A stretch of 64,000 bases of DNA from Bacteroidales bacterium (GTDB lineage: Bacteria; Bacteroidota; Bacteroidia; Bacteroidales; P3): contig WRCN01000008.1 of assembly GCA_009783885.1 (NCBI GenBank), forward strand, positions 1 to 64,000. Direction: 5' to 3'. Positions 26,200 to 35,811 of this stretch are shown here, one piece after another (positions within the stretch are counted from its first letter, which is position 1; every line of letters begins with the position of its first letter). The position numbers and the translations under genes were made by a program. The notes under the pieces were generated by a model. The model saw only the letters and a program-made list of their open reading frames with translations. It had not been told where the DNA came from and did no database searches.

Positions 26200-26805
26200 T
26201 TATTTAGAATACAACTCAACAATCAGTTGTTCCTTGATGTTTTCCGGAATGCTTTCGCGATCGGGGTAAGAAACAAACTTACCGGTCATTGAACCTCCGT
26301 CCCACTCCAACCAAGGATATTGCATAACACGTCCTTGCAACGAATCTTGGACAACTTCCAACGATTTCGATTTTTCGCGAACACCCACAACATCCCCCGG
26401 ACGAAGTCTGTACGAAGGAATATTTACCACATTGCCGTTTACCGTGATATGGCGGTGTCCAACCAACTGGCGAGCACCAGAGCGCGATGGAGCGATTCCC
26501 AAGCGGAATACCGTGTTGTCCAAGCGAGCTTCTAACATTTGCAAAAGCACCTCACCGGTAATCCCTTTTTTTCGGGTTGCTTCAACAAATGTCTTTGCAA
26601 ATTGACGCTCCAAAATACCGTACGTATATTTGGCTTTTTGTTTTTCTTTCAACTGAATACCGTATTCGGATTCTTTAGAACGACGCTTGTTTACGCCGTG
26701 CATACCAGGTGCGTAGTTTTTACGTTCCAACGCTTTGTCCGGTCCGAAGATAGGCTCTTGAAATTTTCTTGCGATTTTGGATTTTGGTCCTGTATATCTT
26801 GCCAT
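26200..26805 (-). CDS. rpsD: 30S ribosomal protein S4
   Basis: 201 aa, full length. Primary binder of the 16S rRNA 5' domain. The S4 RNA-binding domain is at about 92-155 ([19 protein letters not shown], then [11 protein letters not shown]). No C4-type zinc motif at the N-terminus, so this is the zinc-free form. Alpha operon, flanked on both sides by family A repeats. Confidence 0.96.
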   Translation of the reverse strand: MARYTGPKSKIARKFQEPIFGPDKALERKNYAPGMHGVNKRRSKESEYGIQLKEKQKAKYTYGILERQFAKTFVEATRKKGITGEVLLQMLEARLDNTVFRLGIAPSRSGARQLVGHRHITVNGNVVNIPSYRLRPGDVVGVREKSKSLEVVQDSLQGRVMQYPWLEWDGGSMTGKFVSYPDRESIPENIKEQLIVELYSK

Positions 26806-26825
26806 AATGTTTTGTTTTTTTGTTT

Positions 26826-26884
26826 GTTGGGGCGGAGTTTGCCCGCCCTGTTTTTTATCATGGGCGCGTCGACCGCGCCCCTAC
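26826..26884. repeat. Family A double-hairpin repeat (rpsK-rpsD gap)
   Basis: GGGCGGAG-TTTG-CCCGCCC and GGGCGCGTCGACCGCGCCC, followed by CTACG. Near-identical to the copy at 26131. Confidence 0.85.
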
Positions 26885-26888
26885 GATA

Positions 26889-27278
26889 TTATACTCTACG
26901 ACGTTTTGGTGGACGACAACCGTTGTGCGGAAGTGGTGTAACGTCAACGATTTCCATTACTTCGATGCCTGCTCCATGAATGGTACGAATTGCAGATTCG
27001 CGTCCGGCTCCCGGTCCTTTTACATATACTTTTACTTTGCGAAGACCAGCGTCAAATGCAACTTTGGCGCAATCTCCTGCTGCCATCTGCGCAGCGTATG
27101 GGGTATTTTTTTTCGAACCTTTGAAGCCCTGTTTTCCGGCAGACGACCATGAAATCACTTGACCGGCATTGTTCGCCAACGATATAATCACGTTGTTGAA
27201 CGACGCATGAATGAAGGCTTTGCCCTGCGGCTCTACTTTCACAATACGTTTTTTGGTTACTTTAGCAGTTTTTGCCAT
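26889..27278 (-). CDS. rpsK: 30S ribosomal protein S11
   Basis: 129 aa. Platform protein near the mRNA exit and E site. Conserved core [20 protein letters not shown] and [20 protein letters not shown], with the typical basic C-terminus [12 protein letters not shown]. Alpha operon; 133-nt gap to rpsM filled by an AT-rich tandem repeat. Confidence 0.97.
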   Translation of the reverse strand: MAKTAKVTKKRIVKVEPQGKAFIHASFNNVIISLANNAGQVISWSSAGKQGFKGSKKNTPYAAQMAAGDCAKVAFDAGLRKVKVYVKGPGAGRESAIRTIHGAGIEVMEIVDVTPLPHNGCRPPKRRRV

Positions 27279-27289
27279 ATCTTTTTTTC

Positions 27290-27405
27290 AGTTTATAAAG
27301 TTTATAAAGTTTGTAAAGTTTGTAAAGTAGTGAGTTTTATAAAGTTGCTTATTATTTGGCAAAGCACTTTATGAACTTTCTAACTTTATGAACTTTACGA
27401 ACTCA
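27290..27405. repeat. Family D tandem/inverted repeat AGTTTATAAAG
   Basis: Four tandem units of (T)AAAGTTTAT/GTAAAGTTTGT at 27290-27325 are followed by inverted units (ACTTTATGAACTTTC, ACTTTATGAACTTTAC) at 27365-27400, together able to fold into one large AT-rich hairpin within the rpsM-rpsK gap. Related units occur at 28262-28305. Confidence 0.75.
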
Positions 27406-27411
27406 TTTTAA

Positions 27412-27792
27412 TTAGCCTTTAGGTGCTTTCTTCTTATTAGCAACTGTTTTCTTACGTCCTTTACGCGTACGAGCGTTGTTTTTCGTACTTTGTCCGCGCA
27501 ACGGGAGTCCGTTACGATGACGAATTCCACGATAGCAACCAATGTCCATCAAACGTTTGATGTTCATTTGTACTTCCGAGCGCAAAGCTCCTTCAACTTT
27601 CAGTTCGTCACCGATGTAACCGCGAATAGCCGCGAGTTCCGCATCGTTCCATTCTTGAACTTTTTTGTCGAAATCAATGTTTGCCTTGCTTAAAATCTTT
27701 TGAGCGGTGCTACGTCCGATACCGTAAATATACGTCAGACCGATTTCACCTCTCTTGTTTTTTGGTAAGTCAATACCTGCAATACGTGCCAT
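27412..27792 (-). CDS. rpsM: 30S ribosomal protein S13
   Basis: 126 aa, full length. Head protein forming bridges to the 50S subunit and contacting P-site t[22 protein letters not shown] start, helix-two-turn-helix region, and basic tail with [19 protein letters not shown]. Directly follows rpmJ in the operon. Confidence 0.97.
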   Translation of the reverse strand: MARIAGIDLPKNKRGEIGLTYIYGIGRSTAQKILSKANIDFDKKVQEWNDAELAAIRGYIGDELKVEGALRSEVQMNIKRLMDIGCYRGIRHRNGLPLRGQSTKNNARTRKGRKKTVANKKKAPKG

Positions 27793-27825
27793 TTTTTCTT
27801 ATTTAGTGTTTAATTTTGTTAGTGT

Positions 27826-27906
27826 TGTTTTATCTGGTGCGAGGTGGCGGGGTGCTGGGTGCGAAGTGTGCTTTGTGGTAAACCACGTACCTCGTTACCT
27901 CGTACC
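27826..27906. repeat. Palindromic GC-rich spacer in the rpmJ-rpsM gap
   Basis: GGTGCGAGGTGGCGG...GGTGCGAAG is matched by inverted ACCACGTACCTCGTTACCTCGTACC, giving a bulged hairpin. Sequence differs from families A-D but occupies the same kind of site. Confidence 0.6.
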
Positions 27907-27908
27907 TT

Positions 27909-28025
27909 TTACCCTTGACGTTGTTTATATTTTGGATTCTTTTTGTTAATCACAAAAACTACGCCTTTTCTGCGAACAATCTTACAATCTGCAGAACGTT
28001 TTTTTACGGATGGTCTTACTTTCAT
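27909..28025 (-). CDS. rpmJ: 50S ribosomal protein L36
   Basis: 38 aa. [20 protein letters not shown] start and the typical C-terminus NPKYKQRQG. Only one of the four zinc ligands remains (Cys14; the other Cys/His positions are substituted), so it is a zinc-independent L36. It lies 16 nt after infA. Confidence 0.93.
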   Translation of the reverse strand: MKVRPSVKKRSADCKIVRRKGVVFVINKKNPKYKQRQG

Positions 28026-28041
28026 ATCGTTGTTTCTTTTT

Positions 28042-28260
28042 TTATTTATGTCTAAAAACAATTCGTCCTTTGGTCAAATCATACGGCGACATCTCCAACT
28101 GCACTTTATCGCCGGGTACAATTTTGATGTAGTGCATTCGCATTTTTCCGGAGATATGAGCAATGATAGAATGTCCGTTTTCCAATTCCACACGAAACAT
28201 CGCATTACCGAGGGATTCGATAACGGTGCCGTCTTGTTGTATGGATAGTTGTTTTGCCAT
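28042..28260 (-). CDS. infA: Translation initiation factor IF-1
   Basis: 72 aa, full length single OB-fold ([20 protein letters not shown]). Occupies the ribosomal A site during initiation together with IF-2 and IF-3. Located between map and rpmJ as in most Bacteroidota. Confidence 0.96.
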   Translation of the reverse strand: MAKQLSIQQDGTVIESLGNAMFRVELENGHSIIAHISGKMRMHYIKIVPGDKVQLEMSPYDLTKGRIVFRHK

Positions 28261-28261
28261 T

Positions 28262-28305
28262 TATTTAGTTTATAAAGTTTATAAGGTTTTTAAAGTTTGT
28301 AAAGT
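28262..28305. repeat. Family D tandem repeat (AGTTTATAAAG units)
   Basis: Three or four units of AGTTTATAAAG/GTTTATAAGG/GTTTTTAAAG/GTTTGTAAAG span the infA-map gap and run into the map 3' end, encoding its last residues (NLLYKL) and stop codon. Confidence 0.7.
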
Positions 28306-29069
28306 AGGTTCTTTTCTATTTCTTCGAAAGAGGATAAAATCTCGGGTTTGCCTTGTCGGATTGCGACTGTATGTTCAAAATGTGCGGATAATTTTCGATC
28401 TGCGGTTCGAACTGTCCATTCGTCTTTGTCAAGCGTAACGTTGCGTATACCTTGATTGACCATCGGCTCAATCGCGATAACCGTGCCGTTTTTGAGTTGT
28501 TTGCCATCTCCGCGTCGTCCGAAATTCATCACATCGGGTTTTTCGTGAAGTTTCCGACCTACGCCGTGTCCACAAAATTCGCGAACGATGCTATATCCGT
28601 TCGTTTCAGCATGTTGTTGAATTGCAAAACCGATATCCCCTACTCTATTTCCTGCAAAGGCTTCTGCAATACCCAACTCCAAACATTCTCTCGTCGTTTT
28701 CATCAAACGCTTTGCTCCCTCACTCACATCTCCGACGGCAAACGTATATGCCGAATCTCCGACAAATCCGTTTTTTCGCACGCCGCAATCTACTGCAACG
28801 ATATCGCCATCTTTCAACTCCAATTCGTTCGGAATGCCGTGTATAACAACATCGTTTATTGAGATACACAATGTGTGTCTATACCCGCGATAACCTTTAA
28901 ATTCAGGGATTGCGCCGTGATCGCGAATAAATTGTTCGGCAATGCGATCCAGTTCTATCGTTTTCACACCGGGTTTGATGTGTTTGGCAATTTCCGCCAA
29001 GGTTTTTCCTACAAGTAATGAACTTTCCCTGATTTTTTCGACTTCAGTGTCATTATATTGATTGATCAT
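28290..29069 (-). CDS. map: Methionine aminopeptidase, type I
   Basis: 259 aa from MINQYNDTEVEKI (an alternative ATG 18 nt upstream at 29087 adds MLGLFK). Removes N-terminal Met from nascent proteins. The five metal ligands are visible in VDCGVRKNGFVGDSAY (two Asp), EFCGHGVGRKLHE (His), VIAIEPMV (Glu) and SAHFEHTVAI (second Glu). The C-terminus is extended by translated repeat sequence. It lies in the spc operon directly behind secY. Confidence 0.93.
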   Translation of the reverse strand: MINQYNDTEVEKIRESSLLVGKTLAEIAKHIKPGVKTIELDRIAEQFIRDHGAIPEFKGYRGYRHTLCISINDVVIHGIPNELELKDGDIVAVDCGVRKNGFVGDSAYTFAVGDVSEGAKRLMKTTRECLELGIAEAFAGNRVGDIGFAIQQHAETNGYSIVREFCGHGVGRKLHEKPDVMNFGRRGDGKQLKNGTVIAIEPMVNQGIRNVTLDKDEWTVRTADRKLSAHFEHTVAIRQGKPEILSSFEEIEKNLLYKL

Positions 29070-29090
29070 TTTGAATAATCCAAGCATGGT

Positions 29091-30431
29091 TTACCCCGTC
29101 CGTCCTTTGATACGTCCTGATTTAGTCAACCCATCGTAATGGCGCATCAACAAATGACTTTCGATTTGCTGTAACGTATCTAAAACTACACCTACCATAA
29201 TCAACAACGACGTTCCACCATAGAATTGTGCAAACTGCGAGTTTACACCAAATTTGGTTACAATCGCCGGCATAATGGCCACACACGCCAAGAATATCGA
29301 ACCCGGCAACGTAATTCTCGAAATCACGTTATCTATAAACTCAGCCGTCTGACGACCTGGTTTAACACCCGGAATAAATCCGCCATTTTTCTTCAAATCG
29401 TCGGAAATCTGTTGCGAATTCATGGTTACGGCCGTATAGAAATACGTGAACATAATGATGATTAAAGCAAATATAAAATTGTACCAAAAGCCGTCAAAGT
29501 GCATCAATGCTTGCCAAAATCCACCCGACGTATCCGAAGCCACAAATCCCGCAATGGTAATTGGAATAAACATAATCGCTTGCGCAAAGATGATCGGCAT
29601 TACACCGGCTGCATTTACCTTCATTGGAAGATATTGACGAACACCACCGTATTGTTTGTTACCCACAATGCGTTTCGCATATTGCACAGGTATGCGACGC
29701 GTGCCTTGTACCAAAAGGATACAAAGCAAAATCACTACAATCAAGAACACGATCTCTACGGCAAAAATTACCAAACCACCACCTTGATCTTCGAGACGGG
29801 AAACAAATTCTGCAAATAAAGCAAACGGTAAACGTGCAATAATACCAATCATGATGATCATGGATATACCGTTTCCAATACCTTTGTCCGTAATTCTTTC
29901 ACCCAACCACATCACAAACAACGTTCCTGCTGTGAGAATAACCGTTGAAGAAATCCAGAAGAACAAACCGGGAGCTGCACCATCAAACGGCGTAATTCCC
30001 ATAGCCGGAACGGTATTAACAAGGTTTGTCAAATAAGCCGGTGCTTGGAATGCTGTAATCACAATCGTGAGCAAACGTGTGATTTGGTTCATTTTCCGAC
30101 GACCGCTTTCGCCTTCGCGTTGCATTTTTTGGAAATACGGTATCATCATCCCCAACAACTGCATCACGATAGACGCAGAAATGTAAGGCATGATACCCAA
30201 TGCAAAGATCGATGCATTCGAAAATGCACCGCCCGAAAACATATTCAACAATCCCAAGATTCCGTCCGAACCTTGTTGATGAAGCGCTCCCAAAAACGCT
30301 GGGTCTACTCCCGGAAGCACAATGAACGAACCGAGTCGGTAAATTACAATGATTCCGAGTGTATAGAGAATCCGTTTGCGGAGTTCTTCTATTTTATTGA
30401 TGTTTCGTAGGGTTTCAAAAAATCTTTTCAT
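29091..30431 (-). CDS. secY: Protein translocase subunit SecY
   Basis: 446 aa, ten membrane helices. Forms the SecYEG channel. Conserved N-terminal helix RLGSFIVLPGVDP, plug and lateral-gate region, and cytoplasmic loops RRIPVQYAKRIVG and KKNGGFIPGVKPGRQT. Separated from rplO by a family A repeat. Confidence 0.96.
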   Translation of the reverse strand: MKRFFETLRNINKIEELRKRILYTLGIIVIYRLGSFIVLPGVDPAFLGALHQQGSDGILGLLNMFSGGAFSNASIFALGIMPYISASIVMQLLGMMIPYFQKMQREGESGRRKMNQITRLLTIVITAFQAPAYLTNLVNTVPAMGITPFDGAAPGLFFWISSTVILTAGTLFVMWLGERITDKGIGNGISMIIMIGIIARLPFALFAEFVSRLEDQGGGLVIFAVEIVFLIVVILLCILLVQGTRRIPVQYAKRIVGNKQYGGVRQYLPMKVNAAGVMPIIFAQAIMFIPITIAGFVASDTSGGFWQALMHFDGFWYNFIFALIIIMFTYFYTAVTMNSQQISDDLKKNGGFIPGVKPGRQTAEFIDNVISRITLPGSIFLACVAIMPAIVTKFGVNSQFAQFYGGTSLLIMVGVVLDTLQQIESHLLMRHYDGLTKSGRIKGRTG

Positions 30432-30442
30432 GTTTTTTCTTG

Positions 30443-30495
30443 TTGGGGCGGGGTTTGCCCGCCCTATTTAATGGGCGCGCTGACCGCGCCCCTAC
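30443..30495. repeat. Family A double-hairpin repeat (rplO-secY gap)
   Basis: GGGCGGGG-TTTG-CCCGCCC and GGGCGCGCTGACCGCGCCC, ending CCTAC. Confidence 0.85.
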
Positions 30496-30499
30496 GGGG

Positions 30500-30946
30500 T
30501 TATATTATTGTTACTGTGCCTCCTGCGGCTTCAATGGCGTTTTTTGCGGTTTCAGAAAATCCATTTGCCGAAATTTGAACAGCAGCATTGATTTTTCCAC
30601 GTCCCAAAACTTTCACTAAAGCGTGTTTGGAAACTAAACCGTTTGCGACCAATACCTCAACATTGATTTCCGAAATGTTTTTAGTTTCGGCTAATTGTTG
30701 CAATGTATCCAAGTTTACGGCAGAATACTCCACGCGATTGATGTTTTTGAATCCACCTTTCGGAACACGTCTGTAAAGAGGCATCTGACCACCTTCAAAA
30801 CCAGCTTTACGGCTGTATCCTGAACGCGATTGAGCACCTTTGTGACCACGACCGGCTGTTTTTCCGTTGCCCGAACCGTAACCACGTCCAACTCGGTAAT
30901 TCTTTTTTATCGACCCTTTTGCAGGGGTTAAATTTGATAATTCCAT
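30500..30946 (-). CDS. rplO: 50S ribosomal protein L15
   Basis: 148 aa, full length. Glycine/arginine-rich N-terminal extension (GRGYGSGNGKTAGRGHKGAQ) that penetrates 23S rRNA, and a globular C-terminal domain. Starts 4 nt after the rpmD stop. Confidence 0.96.
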   Translation of the reverse strand: MELSNLTPAKGSIKKNYRVGRGYGSGNGKTAGRGHKGAQSRSGYSRKAGFEGGQMPLYRRVPKGGFKNINRVEYSAVNLDTLQQLAETKNISEINVEVLVANGLVSKHALVKVLGRGKINAAVQISANGFSETAKNAIEAAGGTVTII

Positions 30947-30950
30947 GGTA

Positions 30951-31130
30951 TTAAATTTCTTCTACTTTTACTAAATGAGCGACTTTTGCAATCATGCCTT
31001 CGATTTGCGGCGTGAGTGTAAGTTCATTGCTACTGCTGATACGTCCCAAACCCAACGCATCCAATGTGCGTTTTTGACGTTCGGGGCGGTCAATTCTACT
31101 TTTTACAAGGGTTACTTTTACCTTTTTCAT
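30951..31130 (-). CDS. rpmD: 50S ribosomal protein L30
   Basis: 59 aa, read directly: MKKVKVTLVKSRIDRPERQ, then LDALGLGRI and IAKVAHLVKVEEI. The usual L30 length and position between rpsE and rplO. Gap to rpsE 13 nt. Confidence 0.95.
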   Translation of the reverse strand: MKKVKVTLVKSRIDRPERQKRTLDALGLGRISSSNELTLTPQIEGMIAKVAHLVKVEEI

Positions 31131-31143
31131 TATATTCGTTGTA

Positions 31144-31662
31144 TTAACCGTTAAATACTCGATTCATTTCGATGCCGCGAAGTTCTGCAACGGTGTGCGC
31201 ATCGCGCAATTGCATCAACGCATTCATCGTTGCTTTCACTACAGAGTGTGGATTTGACGAACCTTTAGATTTCGCCAAAACGTCTTTCACACCAACACTT
31301 TCCAAAACCGCACGCATCGCACCACCGGCGATTACACCCGTACCATGAGAAGCTGGTTTCAAAAATACTTCCGCACCACTATACTTGCCAACCTGTTCGT
31401 GAGGAACAGTTCCTTTCAAAATAGGCACTTTGATCAGGTTTTTCTTAGCATCACTAACCCCTTTCGCCACAGCGGCTTGAACCTCTTTGGCTTTCCCCAA
31501 ACCGTAGCCAACTACACCATTTTCGTTTCCTACCACAACAATGGCGGAAAAACTAAATGCACGACCCCCTTTGGTTACTTTAGTAACACGGTTTACAGCC
31601 ACGAGTTTATCTTTAAACTCTATTTCGCTGGATTTTACTCTTTTTACGTTTGCGTCTGTCAT
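31144..31662 (-). CDS. rpsE: 30S ribosomal protein S5
   Basis: 172 aa, full length. S5 double-stranded RNA-binding domain ([20 protein letters not shown], then [17 protein letters not shown]) and C-terminal domain ([20 protein letters not shown]). Involved in decoding accuracy and helicase activity at mRNA entry. spc operon. Confidence 0.96.
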   Translation of the reverse strand: MTDANVKRVKSSEIEFKDKLVAVNRVTKVTKGGRAFSFSAIVVVGNENGVVGYGLGKAKEVQAAVAKGVSDAKKNLIKVPILKGTVPHEQVGKYSGAEVFLKPASHGTGVIAGGAMRAVLESVGVKDVLAKSKGSSNPHSVVKATMNALMQLRDAHTVAELRGIEMNRVFNG

Positions 31663-31674
31663 AGTTTGGATGGA

Positions 31675-32028
31675 TTAAAATTTAAGTCCGCCTTCGCGAG
31701 CTGCTTCTGCTAAGGCTTTTACTCGTCCGTGATACAAATAACCGTTTCGGTCAAAAACTACTGTGGTGATACCTGCTGCCAAAGCCTTTTCGGCAATTGA
31801 TTTGCCCACTTCTTTGGAAACTTCGGTTTTTGTTCCTTTTTTCGAAAAATCTTTGTCGCGTGATGAAACGGCAACCAAAGTTTTTCCGTCCGCATCATTG
31901 ATAATCTGAACATAGATATCGCTGTTGCTGCGGAAAACCGACAAGCGAGGAGTTGTCTCCGTACCCTTGATTTTCTTGCGAAGACGCATTTTGATGCGTT
32001 GTCTTCTGTATTGTTTTGTAACTGGCAT
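31675..32028 (-). CDS. rplR: 50S ribosomal protein L18
   Basis: 117 aa from [18 protein letters not shown]. 5S rRNA-binding protein. An in-frame extension to 32094 is rejected because it is composed of a repeat (GAGACGCGATTAATCGCGTC hairpin) and the rplF end. RFSRGLKF-like C-terminus ([10 protein letters not shown]) is intact. Confidence 0.95.
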   Translation of the reverse strand: MPVTKQYRRQRIKMRLRKKIKGTETTPRLSVFRSNSDIYVQIINDADGKTLVAVSSRDKDFSKKGTKTEVSKEVGKSIAEKALAAGITTVVFDRNGYLYHGRVKALAEAAREGGLKF

Positions 32029-32041
32029 ATTTTGTTTTTTT

Positions 32042-32100
32042 GTTGAGACGCGATTAATCGCGTCTTTACCGTATGGATTGTGCCATACGTCCATTTATTA
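32042..32100. repeat. Palindromes in the rplF-rplR gap
   Basis: GAGACGCGATT/AATCGCGTCTT and CGTATGG/CCATACG form two adjacent hairpins. Same two-hairpin plan as family A but a different sequence; the first stem resembles the GAGACGCACGG/CCGTGCGTCTC hairpin before fusA. Confidence 0.7.
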
Positions 32101-32658
32101 TTATTTACTTGATGCGGATTTACCGGCTTTTCTGCGTAATACTTCGCCAACAAATTTGATACCTTTTCCTTTGTATGGTTCAGGCTTGCGATATGAACGA
32201 ACTTTAGCGACAACCAATCCTAACAATTCTTTGTCGTGAGACATCAATGTAAGGGTTGGGTTCTTACCTTTTTCAGCAGTCGCCGTTGCTGTTACTTCTT
32301 TCGGTAATTGCAAGAACAAACCGTGAGAATAGCCTAACGACAATTCCAAAATTTGTCCGTCAACCGTAACTTTGTAACCTACACCAACAATTTCCAACGT
32401 GGTTGAAAATCCTTCCGAAGTTCCTTTCACCATGTTGTAAACTAACGCACGATACAAGCCGTGAAGCGAGCGGTGGCGTTTTTGATCGGTCGGGCGAACA
32501 ACGTTTACTGTTGTGCCTTCGATTTCTAATTTGATATCAGGATCCATCGCGAGTTTGAGTTCGCCTTTTGGTCCTTTTACCGTGATTTCATTATTCGGAG
32601 CGACTTTGATTTCAACGCCGCTTGGGATGCTAATGGGTGCTTTTCCTATTCTTGACAT
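32101..32658 (-). CDS. rplF: 50S ribosomal protein L6
   Basis: 185 aa, full length, two L6 domains. Binds near the sarcin-ricin loop. Start MSRIGKAPISIPSGVEI; C-terminal RSYRKPEPYKGKGIKF motif diagnostic for L6. Confidence 0.96.
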   Translation of the reverse strand: MSRIGKAPISIPSGVEIKVAPNNEITVKGPKGELKLAMDPDIKLEIEGTTVNVVRPTDQKRHRSLHGLYRALVYNMVKGTSEGFSTTLEIVGVGYKVTVDGQILELSLGYSHGLFLQLPKEVTATATAEKGKNPTLTLMSHDKELLGLVVAKVRSYRKPEPYKGKGIKFVGEVLRRKAGKSASSK

Positions 32659-32676
32659 AACTCTTCCTCCTTCTGA

Positions 32677-33072
32677 TTAGCTTACAAAACAAATTATTTC
32701 ACCACCCACGTTTTGCGCACGAGCTTCTTTATCGGTCATCAAACCATGAGAGGTTGAAACGATAGCGATGCCCAAGCCATTTAACACGCGAGGAAGGTCC
32801 TCACATGATGTGTACTTACGCAAACCGGGTTTACTAATTCTTTCGAGCGAGCGAATCGCCGACACTTTGGTTACCGGATGGTATTTCAAAGCGATTTTAA
32901 TGGTTGGTTTCGGACCATCTTCAAACTTATAGTTCAAAATGTATCCTTTCTCAAACAGAATTTTCGTGATTGCACGCTTCATGTTTGAGGATGGCACTTC
33001 CACCAATTGGTGTTTGGCCATGATTGCGTTTCTAACTCGAGTTAGAAAATCTGCAATGGGGTCTGTGATCAT
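32677..33072 (-). CDS. rpsH: 30S ribosomal protein S8
   Basis: 131 aa. Binds the 16S rRNA central domain. [16 protein letters not shown] start and the typical C-terminus [17 protein letters not shown]...GGEIICFVS. spc operon; a longer gap with family A hairpins separates it from rpsN. Confidence 0.96.
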   Translation of the reverse strand: MITDPIADFLTRVRNAIMAKHQLVEVPSSNMKRAITKILFEKGYILNYKFEDGPKPTIKIALKYHPVTKVSAIRSLERISKPGLRKYTSCEDLPRVLNGLGIAIVSTSHGLMTDKEARAQNVGGEIICFVS

Positions 33073-33093
33073 TTTTTTTTTCGTTTTTTACGT

Positions 33094-33205
33094 CGGGCGG
33101 GCGAACCCCACCCCTACGCGGGTTTGACTTTTGATGACTCTTATTGCATCAGAGTATCGGATTATTTATTTTTGGATACCTGTACGGGCGGGGTTTGCCC
33201 GCCCT
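33094..33205. repeat. Two single family A hairpins in the rpsN-rpsH gap
   Basis: GGGCGGGC-GAAC-CCCACCCC (33094-33114) and GGGCGGGG-TTTG-CCCGCCC (33185-33205), about 70 nt apart, in a 138-nt intra-operon gap. No gene seen between them. Confidence 0.75.
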
Positions 33206-33210
33206 GGATA

Positions 33211-33480
33211 TTACCAGCTTGCTTTCTTAACGCCGGGGATCAAGCCTGCCAACGCCATTTCACGGAAGTTGATACGCGAAATTCCGAACGTGCGCATATA
33301 TCCCTTCGGACGACCGGTGATTTTGCAACGGTTGTGCAAACGTACCGGCGAAGCGTTTTTTGGAAGATGTTGTAAACCTTCGTAATCGCCTGCTTTTTTC
33401 AATGCTTCACGTTTAGCTGCATACTTGGCTACCATTTTTGCACGTTTCACTTCGCGTGCTTTCATTGATTCTTTTGCCAT
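33211..33480 (-). CDS. rpsN: 30S ribosomal protein S14
   Basis: 89 aa, the zinc-free long form (no CxxC): [20 protein letters not shown] and the C-terminus [17 protein letters not shown]. Head protein of the small subunit. One nt after rplE. Confidence 0.96.
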   Translation of the reverse strand: MAKESMKAREVKRAKMVAKYAAKREALKKAGDYEGLQHLPKNASPVRLHNRCKITGRPKGYMRTFGISRINFREMALAGLIPGVKKASW

Positions 33481-33481
33481 A

Positions 33482-34039
33482 CTATTGATTATTTTTTATG
33501 AACGGCATACCAAATTCTTTCAACAATGCATGCGCCTCTTTGTCGGTGTTTGCAGTTGTTACGAACGTGATGTCCATACCATTAATTTTATTTACTTTGT
33601 CGATGTCGATTTCCGGAAAGATGATTTGCTCGGTAACACCGAATGTGTAATTACCGCGTCCATCAAATCCTTTATCGCTGATACCGCGAAAATCGCGAAC
33701 GCGTGGAATTGACACTGTAATCAAACGATCTAGAAATTCGTACATTTTTTCTCCTCGAAGTGTAACACGAACACCGATTGGCATTCCCTGACGAAGTTTA
33801 AAGTTAGAAATGTCTTTTTTCGATTTCGTCGGAACAGCTCTTTGTCCTGCGATTTTTGTCATTTCTTCAACGCCGGCATCAATCAACTTTTTATCGGCGA
33901 TAGCTGTGCCCAACCCTTGGTTGAGGCAGATTTTTTGCAAACGAGGCACTTGCATGATAGATTTGTACCCAAACTCTTTCATCAGAGCAGGTGTAACCTC
34001 ATTGCGGTATTTTTCAGCTAATCTTGGTGTGTAACTCAT
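33482..34039 (-). CDS. rplE: 50S ribosomal protein L5
   Basis: 185 aa, full length. Binds 5S rRNA and contacts P-site tRNA. Motifs [29 protein letters not shown] and [19 protein letters not shown]. Start codon overlaps the rplX stop by 1 nt. Confidence 0.96.
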   Translation of the reverse strand: MSYTPRLAEKYRNEVTPALMKEFGYKSIMQVPRLQKICLNQGLGTAIADKKLIDAGVEEMTKIAGQRAVPTKSKKDISNFKLRQGMPIGVRVTLRGEKMYEFLDRLITVSIPRVRDFRGISDKGFDGRGNYTFGVTEQIIFPEIDIDKVNKINGMDITFVTTANTDKEAHALLKEFGMPFIKNNQ

Positions 34040-34350
34040 TACTTAATAACCTCCCCTGATTTTTTAGAATAGCGAACTAATTTTCCATTGTCGTCGTGTT
34101 TGCGACCGATACGAGTAGCAACACCATTATGAACCACCATAAGGTTGGAAATATGAACGGGTGCTTCTTTTTTCACGATGCCGCCTTGCGGGCTTTTGGC
34201 GTTTGGTTTAGTGTGTTTCGAAATCATGTTGATACCTTCCACAATAGCGCGTTGGTCTTTTACCAAAACCGAAAGAATTCTGCCTTCTTTACCGCGATCA
34301 TTACCGGCCAAAACCTTCACCGTGTCTCCTTTTTTGATATGCAATTTCAT
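34039..34350 (-). CDS. rplX: 50S ribosomal protein L24
   Basis: 103 aa. KOW motif at the N-terminus ([19 protein letters not shown]). Early 50S assembly initiator binding the 5' end of 23S rRNA. Confidence 0.96.
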   Translation of the reverse strand: MKLHIKKGDTVKVLAGNDRGKEGRILSVLVKDQRAIVEGINMISKHTKPNAKSPQGGIVKKEAPVHISNLMVVHNGVATRIGRKHDDNGKLVRYSKKSGEVIK

Positions 34351-34368
34351 TTGGATAGATTTTTCGGT

Positions 34369-34737
34369 TTAAAGCACCTCAGGTGCAAGTGAAACAATTT
34401 TCATGAATTGCTTTTCGCGCAATTCGCGGGCTACCGGTCCAAAGATACGCGTTCCGCGCATTTCTTCATTTGCCGACAGCAAAACTACGGCGTTATCATC
34501 AAAACGAATATAAGAACCGTCGGCACGACGCACTTCTTTTTTCGTTCTCACAACGACCGCTTTGGATACCGTTCCTTTTTTCACATTACCTGCAGGAATG
34601 GCATCTTTGATTGAGACTACGATTTTGTCGCCTACGCTTGCATAACGGCGTTTTGTTCCTCCGAGAACTCGGATACAAAGCACGTTTTTCGCACCACTGT
34701 TATCGGCAACAGACAATCTTGATTCTTGTTGTATCAT
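34369..34737 (-). CDS. rplN: 50S ribosomal protein L14
   Basis: 122 aa, full length. [19 protein letters not shown] start, [13 protein letters not shown] and [24 protein letters not shown] end. Located at the subunit interface. Confidence 0.97.
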   Translation of the reverse strand: MIQQESRLSVADNSGAKNVLCIRVLGGTKRRYASVGDKIVVSIKDAIPAGNVKKGTVSKAVVVRTKKEVRRADGSYIRFDDNAVVLLSANEEMRGTRIFGPVARELREKQFMKIVSLAPEVL

Positions 34738-34739
34738 AA

Positions 34740-34994
34740 CTATTTTACTCTTTCAATAATTTCAACTAATCTCCAGCACTTGTTTTTGCTCAAAGGTCTG
34801 GTTTCCATAATTTTTACGGTATCTCCGATGTTGCACTCGTTTTTTTCATCGTGCGCCATGAATTTCGTGGATTTCTTTACGAATTTTCCGTACATCGGGT
34901 GTTTCACTTTTCGTTCAACAACCACCGTGATTGATTTGTCCATCTTGTTGCTCGCAACAAGGCCAATCCGTTCTTTTCTTAAATTTCTTTCCAT
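34740..34994 (-). CDS. rpsQ: 30S ribosomal protein S17
   Basis: 84 aa OB-fold protein: [19 protein letters not shown] and [20 protein letters not shown]. 16S rRNA 5' domain binder. S10 operon. Confidence 0.96.
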   Translation of the reverse strand: MERNLRKERIGLVASNKMDKSITVVVERKVKHPMYGKFVKKSTKFMAHDEKNECNIGDTVKIMETRPLSKNKCWRLVEIIERVK

Positions 34995-35033
34995 ATTACT
35001 GGTTCAATTTATACGCTTGCTTAGCAAGTTAGC

Positions 35034-35237
35034 TTACGCTAATTGCTCAGCAAGTTCGCGTTTTTTCAATTCGGTTAATAAGCGGGCAACAGTTTTTCTG
35101 TTTTCGCCGATTTTTCTAGGGTTATCCAAGGGAGAGATGGCGTGATTCAACTTCAATTTGGTGAGGTTGTTTCTTTCTTCCGCCAAGCGTTCCTTGATTT
35201 CTGGAGTTGATAACTCTCTTACTACTTCTGCTTTCAT
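35034..35237 (-). CDS. rpmC: 50S ribosomal protein L29
   Basis: 67 aa, two-helix protein: MKAEVVRELSTPEIKERLAE and NPRKIGENRKTVARLLTELK. Sits at the tunnel exit, near the trigger factor and SRP binding site. Confidence 0.95.
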   Translation of the reverse strand: MKAEVVRELSTPEIKERLAEERNNLTKLKLNHAISPLDNPRKIGENRKTVARLLTELKKRELAEQLA

Positions 35238-35256
35238 TTTTTTTGTTTTATTTTAT

Positions 35257-35280
35257 CGGGCGGGCAGACCCCGCCCCTAC
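35257..35280. repeat. Single family A hairpin (rplP-rpmC gap)
   Basis: GGGCGGG-CAGA-CCCCGCCCC followed by CTAC. Confidence 0.75.
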
Positions 35281-35288
35281 AAAGGGTA

Positions 35289-35711
35289 TTATTCAGCTAT
35301 GTAATCGCGTCTTACGATAAACTTGGTTAAGATTGGCAATTTTTGTGCTCCTAAACGCATGGCTTCTCTTGCTACTTCTTCCGAAACGCCTTCGGCTTCA
35401 AACATAATACATCCCGGTTTTACGCGAGCTACAAAATATTCCGGAGCACCTTTACCTTTACCCATACGTACTTCGTTTGGTTTTTTGGTGATGGGTTTAT
35501 CCGGAAAAATACGAATCCACATTTGTCCTTCACGTTTCATATAACGTGTGATGGCTTGACGAGCAGCTTCAATTTGACGTCCTGTGATCAAGGTCGTTTC
35601 CAAGGCTTTTAAGCCAAACGAGCCAAAGGCGATTTCAGCACCACGTTTGGTGTTGCCTTTCATTTTGCCTTTCTGCTGTTTTCTGAACTTGGTTTTTTTA
35701 GGTTGTAACAT
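35289..35711 (-). CDS. rplP: 50S ribosomal protein L16
   Basis: 140 aa, full length. [20 protein letters not shown] start; conserved [20 protein letters not shown]. Positions A-site tRNA. Confidence 0.97.
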   Translation of the reverse strand: MLQPKKTKFRKQQKGKMKGNTKRGAEIAFGSFGLKALETTLITGRQIEAARQAITRYMKREGQMWIRIFPDKPITKKPNEVRMGKGKGAPEYFVARVKPGCIMFEAEGVSEEVAREAMRLGAQKLPILTKFIVRRDYIAE

Positions 35712-35732
35712 TTGGTATGTCTTTTGCTTATT

Positions 35733-35811
35733 TGATTAGTGAATAAGTGAATAGTGAATAAGTGAATAGTTACCTTTTATCTTATTACTTATTTACTTTT
35801 TCCCTTTTATC
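35733..35811. repeat. AT-rich tandem repeat GTGAATAAGTGAATA with inverted partners
   Basis: Units AGTGAATAAGTGAATA repeat at 35741-35768. TTATCTTATTACTTATTTACTTT follows as a loose inverted partner. It fills the rpsC-rplP gap. Confidence 0.65.

Noticed and set aside
32029..32094. N-terminal extension of L18
   Set aside because: Codons come from intergenic hairpins; L18 family starts at [10 protein letters not shown].
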